From Crocinitomix catalasitica ATCC 23190 (GTDB taxonomy: Bacteria; Bacteroidota; Bacteroidia; Flavobacteriales_D; Crocinitomicaceae): DNA of 64,000 nucleotides. Of this stretch, positions 42,501 to 52,128 are shown in pieces. Below the pieces are notes generated by a model. The model saw only the letters and a program-made list of their open reading frames with translations. It made no database searches and was not told the DNA's origin. The DNA is taken from the NCBI RefSeq assembly GCF_000621625.1, contig NZ_JHXV01000021.1, forward strand, positions 1 to 64,000, read 5' to 3'. Numbering within the stretch: the stretch's first letter is position 1; every line of letters starts with the position of its first letter. A program made the translations under genes and the position numbers.

Positions 42501-45128
42501 ATCAACAGTTACAAAGTCAATTTCATGTCGTTGATCTGTTACAAGCCCACCACCATATAAACCTCCTTCAGGAACATTAATACCGACATAGTTTTTAAAC
42601 GGTGAGAAAGTAACGATACTCCTATCAATACTGAATTCACCACCATTTTCAAAAACCTTGGTTGTAAAATATGCTTTTAACATACCGGGAGCATCTTTAT
42701 TTAAATAAATGCCGTGGTCGAATTTCACTTTACCTTCTTGGTTCAATTTCCCTTCGAATATGGTTTTATCATCAGATGTGAATGACTCAATAGGATTATC
42801 AAATATAAAGCTCTTGAACTTCTTAAATTTTGTAGTTGTTGATGTTAAATGGACATCAACTTTCGTTTTTAGAGCATTGGCAACAGCACCATGCAACCAA
42901 TTCACTTCCATTTCAACATGTCTATTATCGGTTTGTCCCAATAAATCTCCCGCGAAACCTAAATTTATTTTCAATCTGTTCGGTTTTACCGCTTCTACTT
43001 TTAATGTTTTATAAAATTTTCTATTACCAACTGATATTTTCGCACGATAATTACCCGTTATATCATTCTCATTAGTTGCTGTTCTAAAATCATATAATCC
43101 ATTCAGTCCATAGGTGACAACACGTTTCTCAACCACAATTCCTTTCGGATTTATCAATTCGAATTTGACCGGATGATTCGCAGGAATAACATCCGCGTTA
43201 TCCTCAATAATAAATGAAACATATAAACTATCTCCTGGTCGCCAAACACCTCGTTCAGTATAAATGAAACCTTTAACACCATGCTGAACAGATGCTCCAG
43301 ACACATCAAACTTACTTAAGGAAAGGCTCTCGCCATCGTTTAATTTTAAATATCCTTTTTGATCATTCAATGATGCGACTAAAACGAAAGGCTTATTCGT
43401 TAGATCAGCAACTGCCATTCCGTCCTTATCAGTTACAACCTCTCCGAGAAGCTGTTGTTGAAAATCGTAAAACTTTACAGATGCACCAGCCATTGGTGCT
43501 ACAGTATTCAAATCTGTAAGAAATACGTGCATTTTTTTATCAGCCCCCGCCTTTGCTATAATACCAATATCCGAAACTAAAATATTTCGCTCTATTTTTT
43601 TACTGCGGTAATAATAATCTGAGCAAGGATTTTGATAATCACCAGAATTGTAGCTATAGTCGTAATCATAATAGTCATAATCGTAATAATAATCCGACGA
43701 GTACCAATTGTCTTCATTCCATTCACGATCGTCGTGTGTGAATTGGAAACTTGTTAGATTCTCCTCACCTTTCTCATTTTCATCCACACATTCGTACAAT
43801 GAATATTCCTTTTTCGCAGAAAGTTCTACTCTATAAATTGCACCTAAATCAAGTTCAATATATTTACTTAAGTCAATCGAAAAATTGTTCCATTTATGCA
43901 AATCAATAAGATCATCTGGATCCAAATCTACCCGTTCATTAAAAACTTCTTGGGCCACTCTTCTTAACTGATAGGTACCATCATAGCTGTTAACTTGAAG
44001 GAATTGGATCACATTGTCTTCAAATATTTTAGTCACCGAGACATCTACAGCTTTAAGATTAATGGCTTCAAATGGGAAATGTACCTTACTCTCTTTTGGA
44101 ACGATGTTACCTTCACCATATAATTTAATTTCAGGTTTTATATCTTCAAAATAAACATTCGTTTTACTGAGTATTTCTAATTTCTTCCCTTTCTTATTTC
44201 TGATCCCTTTTTCAATGATTAAGCGATCTTTTCCTACTATTCTGCTTGTTGGATACAATAAAATTCTTTGACTTTCAGCGACAACCTTTACGTCGTGGTC
44301 TTGTAAATAAGCTAAACCATCAAGGAATTGATCAGCGTCTAAAGGGTCTGAAAAATGAACAATCACATATTGTGTTGGAGAATGTTTAACTTCCACATCC
44401 ATCACTACAAACTCTTTATTATTCGGTATTTTTATTGTCTTACTTGACTTCTTCTTCACACCTATAGATTCACCATTCCATTTTAAATGTAAATCAGTAC
44501 GTTCATTTTTTCTAAGTATATTTTTAACAGTAAAGTTATACTTGAATTTACTTTCTTTTTGAAAAGTGATTTCAAGTTCCTCTCCATCGTGCACAGCTGT
44601 TAGTATTTTTGCAACACCATTAGAATCTACAGGTGCTGAAAACGTAAGTTGACCATGAAGATTTTGTCGTTTAAAATCATTCTCATCCGAACTTTCAAAC
44701 TGAATAATTGAAAGGTTAAAAGACTTTTTGACTGTTGAAAAATTAAAAACAAATTCATCTAACCCGTTTTCCACAGCAATAAATTCATCCAATTTAACAG
44801 TTACTTTATAACGTGTTCCTGCCGTAAGAAGATCTGTTGGAACAAACTCTAATGTCCTTTTATCCTTGAGACTTACGATTCCATCCACTTCAGGATATAT
44901 TTCAAAAATATCTTCAAGATCTATTTCAGCCATTTTTTCAGGATTCAAATCCTCTAAAAATTGAACACGTATAGGCGCATCTAAATTAATAACACCTCCT
45001 GTAAATGCAGAAATATATCGTGAAAACTCAGGGTTAATAGTTACGCTTTCAGCTTGGTCAGTATTTTTTGATCCCGAACAGCTATAAAGTAATAAAAGTA
45101 GAATTGATAATATTGAAATAACGCGCAT
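39576..45128 (-). CDS. Alpha-2-macroglobulin family lipoprotein with thioester motif
   Basis: 1850 residues. Lipoprotein signal with lipobox LLYSC (Cys17). The chain has macroglobulin-like beta domains, including GVWRPGDSLYVSFI near residue 620, a YGRYLILAKD segment, a bait-like region, and the MG10/thioester region with DYPHGCIEQTTS, whose thioester Cys is residue 1397. The helical thioester domain follows (KLFQTVNGGFSYWPGG, NLTQAYRLYTLALAG) and the C-terminal domain ends the protein. Bacterial alpha-2-macroglobulins trap attacking proteases in the periplasm or on the surface. A Tyr/Asp-rich tract lies at about residues 475-500. No penicillin-binding protein 1C gene is adjacent, unlike in enterobacteria. 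Confidence 0.9.
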   Translation of the reverse strand: MRVISILSILLLLLYSCSGSKNTDQAESVTINPEFSRYISAFTGGVINLDAPIRVQFLEDLNPEKMAEIDLEDIFEIYPEVDGIVSLKDKRTLEFVPTDLLTAGTRYKVTVKLDEFIAVENGLDEFVFNFSTVKKSFNLSIIQFESSDENDFKRQNLHGQLTFSAPVDSNGVAKILTAVHDGEELEITFQKESKFKYNFTVKNILRKNERTDLHLKWNGESIGVKKKSSKTIKIPNNKEFVVMDVEVKHSPTQYVIVHFSDPLDADQFLDGLAYLQDHDVKVVAESQRILLYPTSRIVGKDRLIIEKGIRNKKGKKLEILSKTNVYFEDIKPEIKLYGEGNIVPKESKVHFPFEAINLKAVDVSVTKIFEDNVIQFLQVNSYDGTYQLRRVAQEVFNERVDLDPDDLIDLHKWNNFSIDLSKYIELDLGAIYRVELSAKKEYSLYECVDENEKGEENLTSFQFTHDDREWNEDNWYSSDYYYDYDYYDYDYSYNSGDYQNPCSDYYYRSKKIERNILVSDIGIIAKAGADKKMHVFLTDLNTVAPMAGASVKFYDFQQQLLGEVVTDKDGMAVADLTNKPFVLVASLNDQKGYLKLNDGESLSLSKFDVSGASVQHGVKGFIYTERGVWRPGDSLYVSFIIEDNADVIPANHPVKFELINPKGIVVEKRVVTYGLNGLYDFRTATNENDITGNYRAKISVGNRKFYKTLKVEAVKPNRLKINLGFAGDLLGQTDNRHVEMEVNWLHGAVANALKTKVDVHLTSTTTKFKKFKSFIFDNPIESFTSDDKTIFEGKLNQEGKVKFDHGIYLNKDAPGMLKAYFTTKVFENGGEFSIDRSIVTFSPFKNYVGINVPEGGLYGGGLVTDQRHEIDFVTVDENGNLKDSELDIKVYKLSWRWWWDSYDNNLSSYIARSSTTPVQTKTIRTKNGKGTYNFQINQPEYGRYLILAKDRNSGHTTGKVVYMDWPYTARANRRNAENATMLTFSTDKETYVKGETVNMSIPSPAAGRVLICLESGTKIIDKFWIDTEKGETKFSFEATDQMDPNVFIHATLIQPHENQVNDLPIRLYGVIPIGVEDPATHLQPTITMKDVLRPESTAQIKVGEKSNKKMTYTLAIVDEGLLDLTNFKTPNPWKHFYAREALGVKTWDMYDYVMGAYADKMDQLLAIGGDADGFGKKAVKANRFKPMVKFIGPFESKGKAMSHKIDIPNYVGAVRVMVIAEQDGAYGSAEKSVAVRNPLMVLGTLPRVVGPTEKVTLPVNVFAMEKEVKNVKVVVETNDFFNIDGGKVKSVKFSKIGDKLVNFDLTVAKKTGIGKVTIYATSGEHKARYDFEIDVRSPNPIQTTTVEKILQAGESFNQDVAYFGLTGTNQAYLEISNFPPLDLGRRLDYLIDYPHGCIEQTTSAVFPQLFLADLMELDKKRKAEIQTNVNAAIQRFKLFQTVNGGFSYWPGGSYDSDWGTNYAGHFIIEAEKKGYAVPSNLKSNWIKFQRAQARNWNRANESLDGANYNDLTQAYRLYTLALAGKAETGMMNRLRERDDLSLPARWRLAAAYRLTGQKEAAMSLISNQETTVPTYREMSYTYGSNTRDEAMILETLVLMDKKGVAADLAKRIANQLNQQRWMSTQTTAYSLLAVSKFIGANKVERNLKFDYKINGQAGNRNSKITMVSFDLAGNSKNVSVKNSGEGILYLRLITKGVPVEGEEEAVANNVNISVNYFTMKNVPINVSEMQQGQDFIAEITVRNQGLKGDLKEMILAHIAPSGWEIHNTRMDDYQHANSSVYTYQDQRDDRLYTYFDIRRNQSKTFRVQFNSSYLGKFYLPGIVVEAMYDNTVYARTKGQWVDVVQNGSMP

Positions 45129-45242
45129 AGATGTTTAGTTTAGATGTCTATGCTAAAGTAATGGATTTGAATTGATATAAAAATTTAGATAATTATTAAA
45201 GAAGTAAAAAATTATTATTTGCCCGAAAAAACAAATTATTCG

Positions 45243-45605
45243 TTAACCGTCATACGATTCGATTCCATCTTCGGTAATAACATAGGTTTTCCTCAAACCT
45301 GCCTTACGTGAAAATATAACATCAAATTCAATATTTTGATCGACCTTCATTTTAAGTTGCGCAAAATGTAAATACTCTTCCGAATCGAGGTTTTTATGAC
45401 AATTGGGACAAATAAATTCTACAACCTCCCCGTTTACAAATTCGTATTCAGGTACATGGTCATAACTATAATTACCAAATGTTGTAGACATATGAATCAT
45501 CCCCCTATCTCCATTCTCACGAAGAGTAGCTAGACTAATAATCCCATTTTTACTTACACTTGTATTACAATAAGGGCACAAGAATTTGAATTTTTTAATA
45601 TCCAT
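45243..45605 (-). CDS. Hypothetical protein with two CxxC zinc-ribbon-like motifs
   Basis: 120 residues. CPYC near residue 10 and CPNC near residue 69 could together bind zinc. Between them FGNYSYDHVPEYEF is unremarkable and the C-terminal part is beta-rich (FDVIFSRKAGLRKTYVITEDG). I do not recognise the family. It is a monocistronic leftward gene upstream of the alpha-2-macroglobulin gene with a 114-bp gap. Confidence 0.65.
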   Translation of the reverse strand: MDIKKFKFLCPYCNTSVSKNGIISLATLRENGDRGMIHMSTTFGNYSYDHVPEYEFVNGEVVEFICPNCHKNLDSEEYLHFAQLKMKVDQNIEFDVIFSRKAGLRKTYVITEDGIESYDG

Positions 45606-45718
45606 AAGTTCGAAATATTACACTTTAAGGTACGATATATTTTGGGTTTTTCCTTTAATTTAGATCAACAAGCGCTTTAATTTAACAAAATTTTACACCA
45701 AAAGACTTTTATTCGTTG

Positions 45719-46675
45719 TTAAATTATAATCTCACTTTCGCGAACTTCACTCATATACTTACCACCTGGATATTTGTCTGTATAGTCAAAATTCAACCAA
45801 ATAAAGCCTTTACTGTCTTGGTAATAATAAACAGATTTATTTAAGGACTCTTCAATAAAAAATATGTTTTTAATCAAATAAACAACTGTCTCTAAATCCT
45901 TTTCATCTCCAAATTTTACTTCCGGATACATATGCCCGACTTGTCTATCATTCTGATCAACTAACGTCCTAACAAGTTTTACTTCTCCCCCAATCGCTTT
46001 TATGCAAGCGGCCATCATAATAGAATAATCATCACAATCCCCTTTAAATAATTGGTCATCGGACAATTGACCTATCGTTTCAGTAGCCTTGGCGTAATAA
46101 TCGTCTTCTATAGGGTCATAAACATAATTCCATTTGCCATAGATTTCTTTGAAGACACTAAAGAACTGGACCCATTTGCGATTTGTCGATAAATGATATT
46201 GATCACTGAAATGTTTAATAGCTATACTGGCTGCATAATTCCGCACAACAGGCTCTTTAAAATCAATAGCTTCTCTCAGCATCTGTTCTTTGCTGAATTT
46301 TACATTTTTATTCTCGAATTTCTGCCCTAGTGAATGACCACCAATCGTATAAAGTAAATTAGAATAATCATGGTATAAATTCTGTAAAGTATATATACCT
46401 GAAAAATTAGTCACCGTTAATACAAGAAGACCTCCTATCATAATGAAATAGAACAGAAACCTAAAAATTTTAACCAAATAATAAATGGTGAAGAAAATAG
46501 CCAAAAACAAGATGATATGATCCAGTCTCAATTGATAATCCCCCAAATTTATTTCAAGCATCGGAAAGTACTTGTACAATAAAATAAAAACGGGCATGGA
46601 TAAGATTGCTGCTATTCCTCCTAATAGAAAAACAGAGTAAGATTTATTTGATGAAGAAGTTTCATGATTTTCCAC
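45719..46675 (-). CDS. Membrane protein with transglutaminase-like domain
   Basis: 318 residues. Three hydrophobic segments in the first 120 residues indicate membrane anchoring. The remainder has a transglutaminase/papain-like triad: Cys in KGDCDDYSIMMAACIKAIGG, His in GHMYPEVKFG and Asp in WLNFDYTDKYPGGKY. Such domains can be proteases, peptidoglycan-linked enzymes or structural. The substrate is not visible. The gene is alone and divergent from hbd. Confidence 0.8.
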   Translation of the reverse strand: MENHETSSSNKSYSVFLLGGIAAILSMPVFILLYKYFPMLEINLGDYQLRLDHIILFLAIFFTIYYLVKIFRFLFYFIMIGGLLVLTVTNFSGIYTLQNLYHDYSNLLYTIGGHSLGQKFENKNVKFSKEQMLREAIDFKEPVVRNYAASIAIKHFSDQYHLSTNRKWVQFFSVFKEIYGKWNYVYDPIEDDYYAKATETIGQLSDDQLFKGDCDDYSIMMAACIKAIGGEVKLVRTLVDQNDRQVGHMYPEVKFGDEKDLETVVYLIKNIFFIEESLNKSVYYYQDSKGFIWLNFDYTDKYPGGKYMSEVRESEIII

Positions 46676-46805
46676 AGTTCAAAAATAACGAAAGGAAATG
46701 AGTAAAATTATAGAGTCGATCATTTAATATTGAATGTGAAAAGAAATAAATTCATTGTCTCATTTTAATTATCTTAGCAACTTAACATGAATTTAAATTA
46801 GAAAA

Positions 46806-47696
46806 ATGAATAATATTACAGTAATTGGAGCAGGTACAATGGGTAATGGTATTGCTCATACTTTTGCACAATATGGTTATAAAGTCAATTTAGTTGACAT
46901 TTCACAAGATTCCTTAGATAAAGGAATGGCTACGATAAAAAAAAATCTTGATCGATTATTGGCTAAGGAAAAAATCACAAACGAGAAGTTAACTGAAACA
47001 TTAAACAATATTACATGTTTCACAGATCTTAAAGCAGGTGTTGAAAATGCAGAATTAGTAGTTGAAGCGGCAACAGAAAATATTGATTTAAAGTTAAAAA
47101 TATTTGCGGACATGGATAAGTATACGAATGCTAATTGTATTCTTGCGACCAATACTTCATCTATTTCAATAACAAAAATAGCTGCGGTTACTGAAAATCC
47201 AGACAAAGTAATTGGTATGCACTTTATGAATCCAGTTCCAATTATGAAATTGGTTGAAATTATTCGTGGATACTCAACTTCAGATGCTGTATGTTCTGAG
47301 ATAATGGACGTATCAAAATCGTTGAACAAGGTTCCTGTAGAAGTGAACGACTATCCGGGATTTGTTGCGAATAGAATTTTAATGCCTATGATCAACGAAG
47401 CTATTATTACTTTAAATGAAGGTGTAGCTGGTGTTGAAGAAATTGATACAGTAATGAAATTAGGTATGGCTCATCCAATGGGACCATTACAATTAGCTGA
47501 TTTCATTGGTTTAGATGTTTGTCTTGCAATTATGAATGTATTAAAAGATGGTTTAGGCAATGATAAATATGCACCATGTCCGCTATTGGTGAACATGGTT
47601 ACTGCAGGTAAATTAGGTGTTAAATCTGGCGAAGGTTTCTACAGTTGGGGACACGGAAGTAAAGACTTAATTGTTGCGGATAATTTTAAGAAATAA
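46806..47696 (+). CDS. hbd: 3-hydroxybutyryl-CoA dehydrogenase
   Basis: 296 residues. NAD(P)-dependent oxidation of 3-hydroxyacyl-CoA. The N-terminal Rossmann motif is VIGAGTMGNGIAHTFA, followed by catalytic residues in NTSSISI and the His of MHFMNPVPIMKLVEI. The C-terminal helical domain has NDYPGFVANRILMP and GMAHPMGPLQLADFIGLD. The length and separate domains fit the monofunctional enzyme rather than the fused beta-oxidation protein. It is probably monocistronic, closed by a bidirectional terminator. Confidence 0.93.
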   Translation: MNNITVIGAGTMGNGIAHTFAQYGYKVNLVDISQDSLDKGMATIKKNLDRLLAKEKITNEKLTETLNNITCFTDLKAGVENAELVVEAATENIDLKLKIFADMDKYTNANCILATNTSSISITKIAAVTENPDKVIGMHFMNPVPIMKLVEIIRGYSTSDAVCSEIMDVSKSLNKVPVEVNDYPGFVANRILMPMINEAIITLNEGVAGVEEIDTVMKLGMAHPMGPLQLADFIGLDVCLAIMNVLKDGLGNDKYAPCPLLVNMVTAGKLGVKSGEGFYSWGHGSKDLIVADNFKK

Positions 47697-47714
47697 AAGA
47701 TTAATCAAATCCAT

Positions 47715-47749
47715 AAAAAAGCCGTTTGAATTGTCAAACGGCTTTTTTT
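47715..47749. terminator. Bidirectional terminator between hbd and the sensor phosphatase gene
   Basis: A 9-bp perfect stem GCCGTTTGA/TCAAACGGC (47721-47729, 47734-47742) with A and T tracts on both sides. Confidence 0.92.
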
Positions 47750-50700
47750 ATATTCTTAATCCTAGGAAACATACATCATCTGTTTGATCCTTGTCACCTT
47801 TCCATTTTTGATGTTGTTGCTTAATTATTATTGCTTGTTCGTCAATTGGCTTATTAGCAATTTCAACCATTAATTCCCGCATTAATTTAGAGGTGAATTT
47901 TTTATACTTAGGACCTCCAAATTGATCAGGATAACCGTCAGAAGTCATATATATCATATCTCCTTTTTGAATCTCTATAACGGAATTGGTATACCCTGTA
48001 AACTCTTCTACTTCCACTGTTATTCCAACAGAATTCCCTTTAGTAATATGTAATTCATTATCTCGAACGAGGTAAAGCGAATTATTTGCACCGGCAAATT
48101 CAACTCGATTTTTATCAAAATCTATATTGCAAAGTGCGAGATCCATTCCATCGTACAATTCGGACTTGTCTTCACTTGTTTGCCCAAATGACAATGACAA
48201 TCCCGCCTGTAAAAAGTTCATTATTTCTGCCGGCTCAGTATACCCTTTTTCATGGACAGCTTGATCCAATAAATTTTTACCGATAATACTCATCATAGCT
48301 CCTGGTACACCGTGTCCAGTACAATCAACTACCGCCATTAATACTTTATTGCCTATTCTTTCAATCCAATAAAAATCCCCACTAACAATATCTTTAGGTT
48401 CAAAAAACACAAAAGACTCTGGAAGGAGTTGTGAAACAAAATTCTTAGATGGCAAAATACCCTTTTGAAGTCGTTTAGCATAAGCGATACTTGCCATGAT
48501 ATCCTTATTCTTTTGCGCTAACTCTACCGTTCTCTGTGCTACCTTCAATTCTAATGTACGATAAAGGTTAGCATTACTTAATACAGTACCTATATAAGAA
48601 GCGAGCGTTTTAATGATATCAGAATGATAAGGTTGATATGCATTTGATATACTACTTTGAATGGTAATATACCCCATCACACTCTGCTCAACAATTAGAG
48701 GGTAGTATAATTGCGAAACAAAGGATTTTCTTTTCAATTGAACATCCGCGTTTAAATAATCACTTCTCTCAGATTCAAAATTACTTATTCGAATTTCCTT
48801 TTTATTTTCAATACACCAACTTTCTAAGTTTAAGTTTTCATTAAACTCAACAGCATCTAATTCTTGTATTTGACCGTTAATAATTTCCTGAACATCTATT
48901 TGTCCATCTTCAGATTGTAATTGACCAATTCCAAATAAATCAGCAGGCATTAATTTGGAGATCTTCTCAAATACTTGAACAAAAATCTCGTCGATACTTA
49001 GGGTAGAAGCTATCAATTGCCCAATCTCACTAAGTAACCGCGTATTATAATAATTGATTTCTAATTCTTCCTTTTGTAGTCTTACTTCCTTAGTTCTAGT
49101 CTGAATTTTGTCTTCCATTGTTTCATAAAGACTTACATTTTCGAGCGCAATGGCTACAAAACTTGCTAAACTTCGAACTAAACTCACTTGATATTCGTCA
49201 TAAGCATGCGGCTTAAAACTTTGAACTGTTATTACACCAATAATTTTATCCTTCAATAGTAAAGGTAGATAAATAATAGAGGTTGAAGTACTATTCGGTA
49301 TAGGATAATCTGATTTTATAGAAGGTACATAAGCTTTATACTCTTGATAAAAATCTCCAATAATAATTTCTTTTTGATCAATAAATGAAACAATTGCTAG
49401 CCTATCTTTGGCTTTTTTCAGATCGAAACTGAAGTCATCAATTTTCTGCCCACTTTCAATTGCATTCGGAAAAAACAATTCGGTATTGTTATTAATTGGC
49501 ACCCCAATTCCAAAGACATTGGCATCCATTAACTGGTTAATATTATCGTATAATTTATTAATAATTTCAACCAGGGAACGTGTCGCTGTGATTTGCATCC
49601 CGATTTCCCCTAGTAATTTTGCGTTTCGATAAGTTCTTTTCAAAGCCTCCTCGGCATCTCTTTTCGCTGAAATATCTCTAGCAATTACTCTAAAACCAAC
49701 AGCTTTTCCTGTTGCATCTATTTTTAAATGTGCTGCTTGGCCCACCCAAAAATCTTCACCATCCTTTGAAACTATCGGAAATTCAAAATAAGTTGATTCT
49801 ACTAAATCTTTTAGCTGATTCTCGTAAAAATGTTTTACTGTTTTCTTATAATCTCTACGAACAACATCTTGGTAATTCATTTGACTCAACGCGACCTTTT
49901 CATAACCGGTTTTAGCAGTTAATACATCATTTGCGAATACAAAATACCCTGTTTCGTTCGTTTCATATATTAAATCAGAAGAACCTTCGACTAAACTTGT
50001 GTATAAATTCTCTAATTTTTTTATTTCTGTAATATCTGTTGCGACTGCAATTGTTTTTTCAATTTGACCTTTAGCATCAACTACAGGGTTTACATTTAAG
50101 GACAACCAAAAATGTTCATTATTCAGTCTATTGATGTGTTCAATCTCAATTATAAAAGCTTCATTTTTCAAAAATAAGTTTCTGAGTTTAATTTTATCCT
50201 CATCACCTACTAATCCATTTTCGAAGAAAGTAACGATATTTTTACCCTTAGCTTTAGAAAGCCCAACACCTAATACCGTTTCAAAACCTTCATTAATCCA
50301 AATAATTGAATGATCTTTATCGAAAATAACAATTGAGTTGGTTGTATTATTCGCAACTAACGATAATTCTTCAATTTCCTCTTCTATCTTCTTCTTCTCA
50401 GTGATATCCTGAGATATCAATACATATCGTGTAATCTCTTCCTTATCATTTTTGATAGGCGTATAATGCACCCTTGCAACAAATGAATTCCCATCTTTTT
50501 TATAATGTTCAATTACACCATCATAGCTAAACTTAGCGTCGAATACGGTATTTTCAATTTCTTTCCTTGTATTTTCATCTGATAAAGTTCCATAGATAAT
50601 GTCATTAACAGATTTTCCAATCAATTCGAATTTTATATAGCCGTACTTTCTTTCAAAAGCTGCATTCACCCATGTAATTCTATTCGAGCTATCTGCTATC

Positions 50701-51947
50701 AGCACCATTTGTTCAATATTCGCCGCAACAATTGATAATTTTTCTAATTCTATCTTTTGATCTTCTAATTCTCTATTGATTGTGTTCTTATAACGCAGTC
50801 TTGCATACAATAAAATTAAAATTAAAACCGTTGCACATAAAGCGACAATTGCCAATCGAATTAGTAAAGCATCGTTGGCAATTTCAAGTTCTTTAGTACG
50901 TAATTCAATTTTAGTTTGTTCTATTTCCTTTTCACTCAAGATGTTTTTATATTCATTCTCAAAGGCTAAAGTTTGAGCACTATATTGTGCCTGACTTAAG
51001 GAATCACGCAGCGCAAAATAAATTTTAGTTTGATCCAATTCCTCACTAAAATTATTTAAAGCATCATAAGCTTTTATTAAAACCTTATAATTTTCCAATT
51101 GTGCTAGGTTAAAACCTCCGGACTTTGAAATCTCTATCCCTTTTAAACAATAATCAACTGCCACTTCATAATCTTCAGAAGCCATGCTTAGCCTAGTCAT
51201 ATGATAATAAGCTGCTACTAAAAATATTTTATTTTCCTGGAATTTAGCCTTTTCAATTGCAGACTGTAAATATATTTTTGCTCTCGTATATTTTTCTGTA
51301 AACAAATAATAACGTGCTGCTGAAATCAATTCTATAATAGGCAATTCATCTCGTCCCTTATCTCGAACATTTTTAAGAATATGAATAATATAGTCTTCCC
51401 CTTTTGCGAGCAGGTCCACCTCAAAATATACATTTGCCATGAAAGCATATATTTCCGAAAGATCTTGAATTTCAGCATTATTTAAAAGAGCGTTCAATGT
51501 TTTATCAAGCTCTTTTTCTATTCCTTTTCTTTCTCCAAGATTATAATTAACGAGAATATTTTTAAGTCGAAGTTTAACGCTCTTAAAATCATCTTTAAGA
51601 TAGGTAGCAATTGAATTGGCCTTAATATAATAAGTCCTTGCCTTTAAAAAGTTAACGTCATAAATAACAGCAATATCACCTAAAATTTCGTAGCCATGCA
51701 TGATACCAACATAATACTTTGCTTCCTCGGCAACTTCCAAGGCCAGTTTACCATATTCTTCAGCACGTTTACAATTGGTATTTAGATAGGTTTGAGCTAA
51801 TTCGTAAAGGACATCAGATTTCTTTTCTGAGTTTTGAATACTGGAAAGTTCTAGAACAAGTGAATCGATGATTGCATCGTTCTTCTCAGCAAAAACAAGC
51901 AGAGGCGAAATCAATAGGGTTAAAAACCCCAACTGCTTAACAAGCAT
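47748..51947 (-). CDS. TPR-PAS-GAF sensor protein with C-terminal SpoIIE/PP2C phosphatase domain
   Basis: About 1399 residues from ATG 51947, chosen because it gives a clear signal peptide (MLVKQLGFLTLLISPLLVFA, residues 1-20); the frame extends 17 codons further upstream. Order: N-terminal TPR-like repeats outside the cytoplasm (30-340), a membrane segment (about 365-385), three PAS domains, two GAF domains and a SpoIIE-type serine phosphatase (from about 1155). The phosphatase metal sites are GDFYWI, DCTGHGVPGAMMS, DLALCNID and TSDGYPDQFG. It is predicted to dephosphorylate a protein partner, usually an anti-sigma-factor antagonist, in response to ligands. No partner gene is adjacent. Confidence 0.88.
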   Translation of the reverse strand: MLVKQLGFLTLLISPLLVFAEKNDAIIDSLVLELSSIQNSEKKSDVLYELAQTYLNTNCKRAEEYGKLALEVAEEAKYYVGIMHGYEILGDIAVIYDVNFLKARTYYIKANSIATYLKDDFKSVKLRLKNILVNYNLGERKGIEKELDKTLNALLNNAEIQDLSEIYAFMANVYFEVDLLAKGEDYIIHILKNVRDKGRDELPIIELISAARYYLFTEKYTRAKIYLQSAIEKAKFQENKIFLVAAYYHMTRLSMASEDYEVAVDYCLKGIEISKSGGFNLAQLENYKVLIKAYDALNNFSEELDQTKIYFALRDSLSQAQYSAQTLAFENEYKNILSEKEIEQTKIELRTKELEIANDALLIRLAIVALCATVLILILLYARLRYKNTINRELEDQKIELEKLSIVAANIEQMVLIADSSNRITWVNAAFERKYGYIKFELIGKSVNDIIYGTLSDENTRKEIENTVFDAKFSYDGVIEHYKKDGNSFVARVHYTPIKNDKEEITRYVLISQDITEKKKIEEEIEELSLVANNTTNSIVIFDKDHSIIWINEGFETVLGVGLSKAKGKNIVTFFENGLVGDEDKIKLRNLFLKNEAFIIEIEHINRLNNEHFWLSLNVNPVVDAKGQIEKTIAVATDITEIKKLENLYTSLVEGSSDLIYETNETGYFVFANDVLTAKTGYEKVALSQMNYQDVVRRDYKKTVKHFYENQLKDLVESTYFEFPIVSKDGEDFWVGQAAHLKIDATGKAVGFRVIARDISAKRDAEEALKRTYRNAKLLGEIGMQITATRSLVEIINKLYDNINQLMDANVFGIGVPINNNTELFFPNAIESGQKIDDFSFDLKKAKDRLAIVSFIDQKEIIIGDFYQEYKAYVPSIKSDYPIPNSTSTSIIYLPLLLKDKIIGVITVQSFKPHAYDEYQVSLVRSLASFVAIALENVSLYETMEDKIQTRTKEVRLQKEELEINYYNTRLLSEIGQLIASTLSIDEIFVQVFEKISKLMPADLFGIGQLQSEDGQIDVQEIINGQIQELDAVEFNENLNLESWCIENKKEIRISNFESERSDYLNADVQLKRKSFVSQLYYPLIVEQSVMGYITIQSSISNAYQPYHSDIIKTLASYIGTVLSNANLYRTLELKVAQRTVELAQKNKDIMASIAYAKRLQKGILPSKNFVSQLLPESFVFFEPKDIVSGDFYWIERIGNKVLMAVVDCTGHGVPGAMMSIIGKNLLDQAVHEKGYTEPAEIMNFLQAGLSLSFGQTSEDKSELYDGMDLALCNIDFDKNRVEFAGANNSLYLVRDNELHITKGNSVGITVEVEEFTGYTNSVIEIQKGDMIYMTSDGYPDQFGGPKYKKFTSKLMRELMVEIANKPIDEQAIIIKQQHQKWKGDKDQTDDVCFLGLRI

Positions 51948-52072
51948 ATTGATAATCAGTCGTATAAATCGATTTAGATACAAATCACACTTATTCACGG
52001 GCGTTAATATAGTTATAATCTATCACATGACTATAAATTAATAAAAGAAGGCTAAAAAATATGTATATAAAC

Positions 52073-52102
52073 AAAAAAAGTCCCACCAAACGGCAGGACT
52101 TT
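52073..52102 (-). terminator. Terminator of the rpsF-rpsR-rplI operon
   Basis: Minus-strand hairpin AAAGTCCTGCC/GGTGGGACTTT (with wobbles) followed by seven T residues; it lies 27 bases after the rplI stop. Confidence 0.75.
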
Positions 52103-52128
52103 AATCTTAATTTTAATAAAGAATAAAA

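Noticed and set aside
46877-47329. 150-residue frame antisense to hbd
   Set aside because: It is fully covered by the well-supported dehydrogenase gene and has no motif.
47748-51998. Sensor protein as a histidine kinase
   Set aside because: No HisKA or HATPase motifs; the C-terminal domain has SpoIIE/PP2C metal sites.
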